From: Flammula alnicola
Taxonomy: Eukaryota > Basidiomycota > Agaricomycetes > Agaricales > Strophariaceae
Length of the DNA stretch: 64,000 nt
Direction: 5' to 3'
Assembly: GCA_015499995.1 (NCBI GenBank)
Contig: JADNRV010000088.1
Span: forward strand, 163,995 to 227,994
Under the pieces are notes generated by a model that ran no database searches, had not been told where the DNA came from, and saw nothing but the letters and a program-made list of their open reading frames with translations. The first letter of the stretch is position 1. Each line of letters begins with the position of its first letter. Positions 56,592 through 64,000 of the stretch are shown piece by piece. The position numbers were made by a program, and so were the translations under genes.

Positions 56592-56668
56592 GGTTAGGGT
56601 AGTGGAGATCCTCACCACCGCCGGAGCAGTGGCAAGGGCGTACCGTTGTGTTGGGGTTCAAGCGGGAT
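56592..56668 (+). repeat. Internal copy of a telomere-adjacent 77-bp sequence
   Basis: Starts GGTTAGGGTAGTGGAGATCC and ends GGGGTTCAAGCGGGAT. Matches 62978-63054 over 77 bp with no difference that I can see; sequences on both sides then diverge. Confidence 0.85.
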
Positions 56669-57720
56669 TAGTACTACCTGTAAAGTATGGGTAAGTTTTA
56701 GTGTTCCAAAACTTTCCAGTTTTGAGTATCTACATCAGATATAATGTATATAGACATGTCCTATGCGAAATATGAGCATATTTGGTGGTCCTGTTCTTGA
56801 GATATAGAGGGGGGAGGAGGAGGAGGAGGGGTATATACAAGATATTCAGTTTTCATCATGGAGCTTAGGTAGGGTGTTTTCTGAACTCTATTAGACATCT
56901 AGAGAACAGAAATAAAGGGTATATAGGTCTGGAGTCAACCCTGAATATCTTTGGTTTGGCAGATGGAGGTACACATACTCTATACCTCTCAAACATATTC
57001 AGTAGATGACTGAGGGCCTATTGGATAATAATTATTTCTTTTTTAGAACAGGGAAAACTAATTCCGCCCCATTTTGAAGCCCCACATACCCTCCTGAATA
57101 TCTTTGGTATAAGGGGGGGCAGGCATATAGACCTACTACATCTCCGAAATATTCAGTAAGAGTATGGAGGCCCATTCGGTGACTTTTATACAATGTTTAG
57201 CATTAGGGAAACTCATTCTATCATGTTTTGAAGCCTGCACTGCTAATAGAATGTGGACCGCGCAGCAGGGAGGAGGAGCGGGCGGGGGCGGGCGGCAAAG
57301 CAGGCGGCGAGTGGGCGGTGGAACTTTGAAAGTTCGGTAGCTGTCTGGAAGGTCTGTAAATGTATAAAACTTTTTAATTATGTCAATAGAATGTGGTCCG
57401 CACAGCTATTGGCTGGATGGCGGGGGAGCGGGCAAGCGGGCGGAGAGCATGTGGTGGAACAGGCAAAGCTGCTATTACTACTACTCTCCTTTGTATTCTA
57501 TTCCTTGACTACTATGATGTCTTTTACTTGTATATCTTACTACTTCTTTTTGTTAATATCTTGTCACCTACTTGTATTGTTACTGGCCTCAATTATATTT
57601 ACTATGTAACTCACATCCTTCCTCTCTGCCTCCTGCCTCCTCTGTGCCAACATCCAGCACGAATAGCTTTTTTCCTTGCTTATACACTCTCTACAAGCCT
57701 CCGCGACCGCGACCGCAGCC
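56669..57720. repeat. Non-coding repeat debris with a 153-bp tandem pair
   Basis: 56940-57092 and 57093-57240 are diverged tandem copies: both start CCTGAATATCTTTGG, share ATATTCAGTA.. and GGGAAA.CT.ATTC words, and end in TTTTGAAGCC. A purine-rich GGGGGGAGGAGGAGGAGG run lies near 56810. Further on, AATAGAATGTGG(A/T)CCGC occurs twice (57246 and 57388), each before a GC-rich stretch. No gene seen. Confidence 0.6.
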
Positions 57721-58280
57721 TCTGACCTCTCCGCTTGCCGCTTCCGCTCCGCCGCGATCGATCCTCAATGACCTTCACCCTCCTGAGTCCCGCCCGTCCC
57801 CTCGCTGCAATTCCGACACTCCTTTACTATTCTCCTGGCCTCCAATGTCCTCTGCACCAACGTGACCTCTCCGCTTGCCGCTTCCGCTCCGCCGGGATCA
57901 ATCCTCAATGACCTTCACCCTCCTGAGTCCCGCCCGTCCCCTCGCTGCAATTCCGACACTCCTTTACTATTCTCCTGGCCTCCAATGTCCTCTGCACCAA
58001 CGTGACCTCTCCGCTTGCCGCTTCCGCTCCGCCGGGATCAATCCTCAATGACCTTCACCCTCCTGAGTCCCGCCCGTCCCCTCGCTGCAATTCCGACACT
58101 CCTTTACTATTCTCCTGGCCTCCAATGTCCTCTGCACCAACGTGACCTCTCCGCTTGCCGCTTCCGCTCCGCCGCGATCAATCCTCAATGACCTTCACCC
58201 TCCTGAGTCCCGCCCGTCCCCTTGCTGCAATTACGACACTCTTTTACTATTTTCCTAGCCTCCAATGTGCTCTGCAGCAA
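57721..58280 (+). repeat. 140-bp minisatellite, four tandem units
   Basis: Units start at 57721, 57861, 58001 and 58141, each beginning (C/T)(G/C)TGACCTCTCCGCTTGCCG. The middle two are practically identical; the first and fourth share GCCGCGATC where the middle ones have GCCGGGATC. The fourth diverges toward its end and leads into degenerate related sequence to about 58660. The unit has no consistent open frame, and 140 is not a multiple of three. Confidence 0.9.
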
Positions 58281-58808
58281 CGTCCAGCATGAACGACACT
58301 CGTCCTCGCTCATCTAGTCGCCGCGACACTGCTGCCACTCCAACACCCGGCGTTCCATCTCTATCTCTATCCTGTCTACCCGCAATCTCTGGTCCGCCTA
58401 GATGTGCTCATCCATCCACAACTCCGCCAACCATCTGAACCTCACCGAACCTCCTTTGAGCACGAATGATGCTCGCGCCATGACCGCCGCCGCCTCGCTC
58501 TCCCAACCCATTTCCATCGTATTTGTCGCGCGGCGTTGCCCCATCCACAACCCCTGCATCCGTCATCCCAACTCCCGACTCCTCTGTGCGCCCGCATCCA
58601 GCACGAACGACCATCGTGCGCACTCCTGCAGCACCTTGCTTTCCCGCCAGCAAATTCATCAATCATCTTATCTATTATCTAATATTATGTAATTGATTAC
58701 GACTTTGCAAATAATGTAATACATACTTATTTATGCCGTCGAAGTTTTAAGTCACGTCTCTTTACTTCGAACCTCCACCACAACGTCCCACTCCCATCCT
58801 CGCTCATC
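58281..58808. other. Upstream region of the Zn2Cys6 gene
   Basis: About 530 bp. CCAGCA(C/T)GAACGAC words near 58286 and 58598 continue the minisatellite-like composition. Frames on both strands here are repeat translations. Promoter elements not identifiable. Confidence 0.4.
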
Positions 58809-60592
58809 ATGTCAGAGTGGACCACCATCGACGACGACGAGATCCGCAAAGGCTTGGCCGAGGTAGCCAAAAAGGAGGCCAAGGCCGAGAGGGCGCGATC
58901 GCGTCTCGAAAAGAAGATGGCGCTCAAACAGCAGAGCCAGGTTGCCAACGACGTGTCGGTTCCACCCCCGTCGTCTCTTCCCCTCCAATCCAACCTCCCA
59001 ACCTCACATGTGCCACTCGAGCACCAAGACCAGCCGGCGCTAGACGATCCACAGCCGGAGCGTGTCCCGCAACAATCGGATGCGGCGGCAGGCGACGAGG
59101 GGGACCCGAGCAAGGTCGACGAGAACGTCGATACGCAGAAAAAAGGGGTCGACGACTACGACGATGACCAGGAGCAGCCGCGGGTCTCAACACCGCCTGC
59201 GAGGTCGAAAACGGCAAGCGGGAAGGGGAAGGAGAGGCAGTTGGACGAGGAGGATGACGACGAAGACGACGATGAGCCTGTCAAGTCACGACCGGCTCCG
59301 AGAACGCAAAAGGCAAGGGGAAAGGTGAAGGCGAGGAAGGTGGATGACGGAGATGACGACGGGGAGGATGGGGAGGATAACGATGGGGCGAATGGGGAGG
59401 GTAACGCCGAAGGGAGCGGGGAGGATGAGGTCGAAGGGAGCGGGGAGGATGAGGTCGAAGGGAGCGGGGAGGATGAGGTCGAAGGGAGCGGGGAGGATGA
59501 AGGGAGCGGAGAGGATGACGATGAAGAGGAGGAGGAGGCGGTGAAGTCCCAACTGGCTCTGCCGGCGGCAAAGGCAAGCGGGAACCAGAAGGGCATTCCA
59601 GGTACGCTACATATGTTTTACTTGATCTTATTTATTGTTAATGTTTCATTTCTCCTATGTTATTAGCGATCAAACGCTCTTCCAAGAAGAGGGCCGCCGC
59701 CGCCGACACATGCGACAGGTGCTTCGACGCCGGTACGAAGTGCGTCACGCTCGGAACGAAGGAAGGAAGCGCCTGCGAGCTGTGTAAGGAGCGCAAGAAA
59801 AAGTGTGTACGCGGGACAGAAAACCCCACCCCCCGCAAGAACCAACAACGAAAGATCGCCCCCATTCCCAAGCGTGCCGCGAAGTCCGCTCCACCCCCCA
59901 CCGCCCCCATCACTGGCTTCAAATGCCAATCCCGAACCAGCCCCCCCCAGTCGTCTCCCACGAAATCACAAGGGCAGACCCAGTTTGACGACGATGATGT
60001 CATCGTCGTCAAACGCCCACTACCCCACTCCGCGACACCGCCGCCTACAGTTACGAAGAAGAAACGCACCGAGAAAACGGACCGCAACGGGCCCGCCACT
60101 CGCTCCCAGCAATCGGATGGATCCCGCCGCACCGTGCGCATCAACAGCGCCTACGTGCAGGTCCCGCCCCGCACACGCCGCCCATCTGAGCCCATTCCCG
60201 AAGCCTCTACCTCGCGGGCTCCCGCCGCTCGTGCCCCTGCTGCTCGTGCCCCCGCTGCTCGTGTCTACACTACGCGTGCCTCCGCCGCTCGTGCCTCCGT
60301 CGCTCGTGCCTCGAATGTATACGACCAGGTTCTCGAGCGGATCGAATCTCGGTTGGATAACATCGAAGACATGCAGTTGATGTTGAACGAACGGCTGACG
60401 ACCACACTGGCGGCGGTGCAGGGCATCGAAGAACTCCTCCAGGATTGGACGGCATCCAGAAGCGGATACGAAGACGAAAGGGATCCCAACGATCGAGAGC
60501 GGGACGACTACGACGAATACGAAGTAGACTGGGATTACAGGGATCGAGGACGACGAGGGCGGCACGGAGGTTATGGTTACGGTTGGTCTTAG
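58809..60592 (+). CDS. Zn2Cys6 zinc-cluster protein with acidic repeats
   Basis: Two exons (58809-59601 and 59667-60592; 65-nt intron with GTACGC...TTAG) give 572 codons. Order: charged helix SEWTTIDDDEIRKGLAEVAK, long low-complexity region with Glu/Asp runs and four EGSGEDE(V) repeats encoded by 24-bp tandem units (59409-59510). The zinc cluster is Cys280-x2-Cys283-x6-Cys290-x10-Cys301-x2-Cys304-x6-Cys311 (CDRCFDAGTKC / CELCKERKKKC). A Pro/Lys-rich stretch, an Ala-Arg-Ala-Pro repeat, a probable coiled coil (VLERIESRLDNIEDMQLMLN) and an Asp/Tyr/Arg-rich tail follow. The binuclear cluster suggests DNA binding and transcription control. Its placement in mid-protein after an acidic domain differs from the N-terminal position usual in ascomycete regulators. 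No fungal regulator middle-homology region is visible. Confidence 0.8.
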
Positions 60593-61492
60593 GGTGTCGG
60601 ACGGTCTGGGGCAGCCCGCCTACGTGTTTTTTGTGCCGCGGCGTATCATAGTTTTTGGGGCATCGCATATCATAGTTTTTTTTTGGCATTGCATAGTATT
60701 ATAGTTTTCTGTTGTTTTTTTGTTGTTTTTTTTGTTGTTTTTTTGGGGAAAAAATACGATGTTTTAAAGGTGTATGAATTGAGTACTGACAGATGCAATA
60801 TAAGTTTAGTGAACTTGTATTAATATGATGAGAATGACTTGGAACATCAGGCGGCGGTTTTGACGGCGGAGGTTCGTGAATCCAGTGACTGCGAAATGGG
60901 CGGACAGTGCAATTACACTGACGGACAATTGGCAGACGGTAGAATTCGCAGTGTCTTATTTGACAGTGTAACTAACCGCATGTGGATACACCGACAGTGA
61001 ATTTCAGGCGGCGGTGGCTCAGGCGGCGGCAAGAGTTCAGGCGGTATCAGTTCCTTCAGATGTGGAGAAATAATGGCGGCAGTGGTGTTGGTTCAGGAGT
61101 TCAGGCGGCGGCGCAGCAGTTCAGGCGCAGGCGGCTCAGGCGGCTGCAACAGTTCAGGCGGCGTCGGTTCTTTCAGAAATGGAGAAATAATGGCGGAAGT
61201 AGTGGTGGTGGTTCAGCAAATTGTTAATCTATGCCCCTGGCACAGCTCCATCCCGCCCCTTCCTGCGGCGGCCATGGCTTTCAGGCCTGTTGTTTCCCAA
61301 GTTCCCACATTGATGGAATCTGCGGCGGTCAAATAAATTCTTGACGACCCCCTCCGCACTCATTCACTGTATAACTCTCCGCCCAGCTGTTGATCGTAGT
61401 TTTGATTGCTCCCCGCCATTTTCGATCAACACACACAAACAAGTCATCAACCGCTCTTGTGTCCTGTTGTGTTCTTCCTATTTTCAGTCTAC
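60593..61492. repeat. T-rich tract and GGCGG-rich tandem repeats
   Basis: 60660-60760 holds long T runs broken by G (TGTTGTTTTTTT-type). 60990-61220 contains two imperfect copies of a roughly 110-bp unit with TTCAGGCGGCGG words and CTTTCAGA(A/T)(A/G)TGGAGAAATAATGGCGG. It is upstream of the last gene and probably includes its promoter. No gene seen. Confidence 0.55.
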
Positions 61493-62759
61493 ATGCCTTC
61501 CTTCACTTCTTGCATCTGTAAGTTGATATTACTTCGTTCTACTATTCGCCGATGTTCAATGTTAGTCCTTAGCAACTTTCGGCCTTCATCGTGAACAGAT
61601 CTTAGCCCTCAAGAATGAGTGGTCGGCGCTCTCGGATAGCACCCATCATCAAGAAGGCCTCCAAGTCCTCTCCGCACTTTTGCAGAGGAATGAAAAGTTT
61701 TACTTCTCAAATACACATTTTGACTTCCCAGGTATAGAAACCTGCAAAAATTAGCGTTACGCTATCGCTGCCTAATCAGTTATCTAGATTACCCAGTTAA
61801 AATTCTACCTTATCCCGAAAATCAACCAATCCTCACCACCGCCGACGCGATTCACGATATATTAACTATAAAGGTGGGGAATCCGGTGAATTGTGCAAAT
61901 CTACACGATGGTGCCTTGTCGGAGAGCGCGTCTATCTCTGGCCCCGACATGGTGAATGCAATATTCGACTACCTCACAAACAAGACTGCCGACAACTTGC
62001 GGAAAGTGGTCCTTCCGCTTTCCGCGCCGATTTCGAAGGTGAAATGCGGGTCAACAGATACAGGTTTAGGCAAGGTGGATGTGAACGTGCTCGTTCCGCC
62101 CTTTTTTCGGAGTGAAAGCAGGGTATTCCTTCCAGATTCAAAGGAGGGTTGGACCGCCAGGTTCTTGATTCCGCCCGCGTTCAGCCCAATGGTCCGCGAT
62201 CACTACATTTGCGGTCAGGTAAGGGCGCATTTGTTTGGACGAAATGTAGGTTCAGAAACAGTTTATTAAGAATTGAATGACTCAGTGATGTGTTCAGATT
62301 TGGTTATTCTGCCCGCCGGATGAGGGACACCTGGAACTATGGTATAGTAACCGGTGGAATGAGGGCGGGGCGGGAAAGACAATGAAATTCATACAAAGGG
62401 CGGAGAAACTATTCGTGTGGGTGTCTTCGGAGCCTTGCATGATGGTATTGCCGCCGCACTGTTTTCATACAGTGTTCACGCTAACGCCGGCCTGTGATAT
62501 CGGCGTAAGGGCCGGGTCAGACTTTTGGAAAGAGGAAATGAAGTCCGCGGTTAAAAGTATCGAGAAAGAGATAGGAAAGCCTCCGGTTGGAGAGTCGGAA
62601 GAATATTTGCTAGATTGGACGAGGGAGGTTATGAGGGACTTCAGAGTGTGGGTGTCATGGGCGGAAGATATAAACAGGGAGCCAAGCGAGAAGGAGAAAG
62701 AGTTGATGAGGACGTTGGCTCCATTAATGAAGGCATTGAAAGTAATATTAGAGGGATAA
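61493..62759 (+). CDS. Cupin/JmjC-like protein, last gene before the telomere
   Basis: Four exons (61493-61517, 61573-61731, 61788-62218, 62298-62759) joined in phase give 358 codons. The ATG lies in a 25-nt first exon, so the start is tentative. Readable parts: LKNEWSALSDSTHHQEGLQV, FYFSNTHFDFPDYPVKI, DAIHDILTIKVGNPVNCANL, IWLFCPPDEGHLELW, MMVLPPHCFHTVFTLTPA and a charged helical C-terminus. The 'LPP-xx-H-TVFTL' strand and 'WLFCPP' resemble the double-stranded beta-helix of JmjC-type proteins in basidiomycetes. However, I do not see a clear HxD/E...H iron triad, so oxygenase activity is doubtful. It sits 1.2 kb from the telomere repeats, where silencing would be expected. Confidence 0.6.
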
Positions 62760-62801
62760 AGTAGTTATTGAAGATCGGCCAGCAGCGCGGTTCAGATGAA
62801 T

Positions 62802-62826
62802 CGCCGCCGCCGCCGCCGCCGCCGCC
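62802..62826. repeat. (CGC)n microsatellite
   Basis: About eight uninterrupted GCC/CGC triplets, just after the stop of the cupin-like gene. Confidence 0.9.
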
Positions 62827-62967
62827 TCTGCACTATGCCGCCGCTCACCAAACCACACTATAATATCTAGAATAACTAACTTTGAAAATAAGTGCAAAAA
62901 AAAGGACAATTTGACATTGGGAGCTAGATATACGACGACAGACAGCAGGGACACCTGCTGTCTGTCG

Positions 62968-63054
62968 GTTAGGTTAGGGTTAGGGTAGTGGAGATCCTCA
63001 CCACCGCCGGAGCAGTGGCAAGGGCGTACCGTTGTGTTGGGGTTCAAGCGGGAT
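62968..63054 (+). repeat. Telomere-like repeats plus outer 77-bp repeat
   Basis: GGTTAGGTTAGGGTTAGGGT (degenerate telomeric units) leads straight into the 77-bp sequence also found at 56592-56668. After GCGGGAT the outer copy continues GCAAAAGGGC, unlike the inner copy. Confidence 0.8.
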
Positions 63055-63927
63055 GCAAAAGGGCTCAAGTCGTCTTGACTTGAAAGCAACTTTTCGGTTG
63101 AACCTCTTCAGTGCATCCTGGCTCGTATTTATACTGCCTGAGCATAGGCAGTGTACCAACGTGTGGGTATTATTGCGCGAGATGGCGCAATAATGGTGCG
63201 ATAAGGTGTGTTAAGCCTTGCCGTCCAAGCCGACCCACGGTTCTTAGCTTCCGCCTGGACAGGTGACCGCGAACGGACCCATCGAAGCATGGCATGAAAC
63301 ACGCGGCCGATTACCCGGAACCCATGCATGTACTTTTCATACATGACTCACGTTCCAGCAGCATGTGGTGGGGCCTAACCGGCTGACCACCGCTGTACTG
63401 GAAACAAAAATAGCGTGTGCGTGCGCCATAATTCTAATAATAATAATGCTTCTAAAGAAGCCGGAACCGGCAGCGGTACAGTTTTCCCACTGGCGACCCC
63501 AGGTCTCTAAATATAGCAACACGTGCGTAACCAACGTGTGACAGGCAAGGGGTATCCGGCTTTCCATGCCGTGCCCGCACTAGACCGGTTACTACCCGGC
63601 CCCGAGCATGTACTCCCGCGCTTAACATTCGGAACCTAGCGCCTAAAGACAATTAGAGCGCGCGTTAACGCACGGGTATATCTCAACCAACAATACGTCC
63701 GCAACGATAATAGCCTAAGTCGGACCGAGATGCCCGAGAAGCCCGAAGCTCCCCGAACACCAGCCAGAATAGCAGTGTACGTCCTTGCCGTCACCCCTGG
63801 ACTACTCCAACTGTTCCCGATCTCAAGGCCGAAGCCTTGCTAAGGTTGGTATATTCTCCGCTCCCACCCCAACGAACTTCCCGCTGGGTCGCGGTCCCTT
63901 AACCACACCACTGCGCTGCACCGCGAC
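63055..63927. other. Subtelomere adjoining the telomere
   Basis: About 870 bp. The open frames (63129-63344, 63337-63567, 63452-63652, all minus) show no domain. A helicase fragment, frequent at fungal subtelomeres, was looked for and not seen. Confidence 0.5.
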
Positions 63928-64000
63928 TTAGGGTTAGGGTTAGGGTTAGGGTTAGGGTTAGGGTTAGGGTTAGGGTTAGGGTTAGGGTTAGGGTTAGGGT
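63928..64000 (+). repeat. Telomere, (TTAGGG)n
   Basis: About twelve uninterrupted TTAGGG units, G-rich strand running 5'->3' off the right edge. That is the orientation of a right chromosome end. TTAGGG is the usual telomere unit of Basidiomycota. Confidence 0.98.

Noticed and set aside
56592..56668. tRNA-derived SINE, because of the GGTTCAAGC word
   Set aside because: The word resembles a B box, but no A box at the right distance, no cloverleaf and no poly-A or T terminator is seen.
57721..58280. CRISPR-like array
   Set aside because: Units are contiguous 140-bp tandem repeats without spacers, in a eukaryotic chromosome; it is a minisatellite.
59156..59596. Ser/Pro-rich minus-strand proteins opposite the Zn2Cys6 gene
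   Set aside because: Antisense shadows of the acidic repeat region; the sense frame has the splice structure and the zinc cluster.
63055..63927. Subtelomeric RecQ-type helicase gene
   Set aside because: Expected at many fungal ends, so I looked for it, but no helicase motif appears in any frame.

Overview
The window is the end of a fungal chromosome, almost certainly from an agaricomycete mushroom (Basidiomycota). Three lines of evidence point there. Genes carry many short introns of about 45-80 nt with GT(or GC)...AG ends. The families are typical of Agaricomycetes: DUF6699 proteins, metacaspases with a 'KGPHxDV' core, a NACHT NTPase, a FunK1-type kinase relic and a Zn2Cys6 protein. The right edge runs into about twelve perfect TTAGGG repeats (63928-64000), so this is a true telomere with its subtelomere. 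I cannot name the species.

Layout, left to right. 107-1088: a short-chain dehydrogenase with an apparent 1-nt frameshift. 1537-14273: four tandem minus-strand caspase-fold genes (A-D), each with the His and Cys of the catalytic dyad. 17291-31987: five DUF6699 genes and one possible small hypothetical gene, separated by long gene-poor stretches. 32588-38707: a complete, apparently autonomous 6,120-bp MULE transposon with 44-bp terminal inverted repeats and a perfect 9-bp target duplication. Its single gene, rebuilt here as seven exons and 1,474 codons, fuses a Ulp1-like (C48) cysteine protease to a FAR1/DDE/SWIM/CCHC transposase through a linker full of SUMO-site and SUMO-interacting-motif look-alikes. 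39039-51002: a pair of almost identical 1.1-kb non-autonomous elements in inverted orientation around 9.7 kb that holds three more DUF6699 genes, one frameshifted. Their 9-bp flanks are exchanged between the copies exactly as expected if recombination between them inverted the 9.7-kb segment.

51260-54724: a partial 5' duplication, an intact NACHT gene and a FunK1-like relic. 55403-56414: a GC-rich hAT-like element with 22-bp inverted repeats and an 8-bp target duplication. 56489-58290: transposon debris, an internal copy of a telomere-adjacent 77-bp sequence, a 153-bp tandem pair and a 140-bp minisatellite. 58809-62759: a Zn2Cys6 protein and a cupin/JmjC-like gene that is the last gene before the telomere.

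How it fits together: the gene content (metacaspases, NACHT, DUF6699) is the lineage-specific, fast-duplicating repertoire that fungi keep near chromosome ends. The transposons have visibly reshaped it. Strongest points: the Ulp1-transposase fusion with its SUMO-like linker, and the target-duplication swap that records an inversion. Exon structures were inferred by eye from splice signals, reading-frame continuity and comparison between paralogues; none was checked against RNA.
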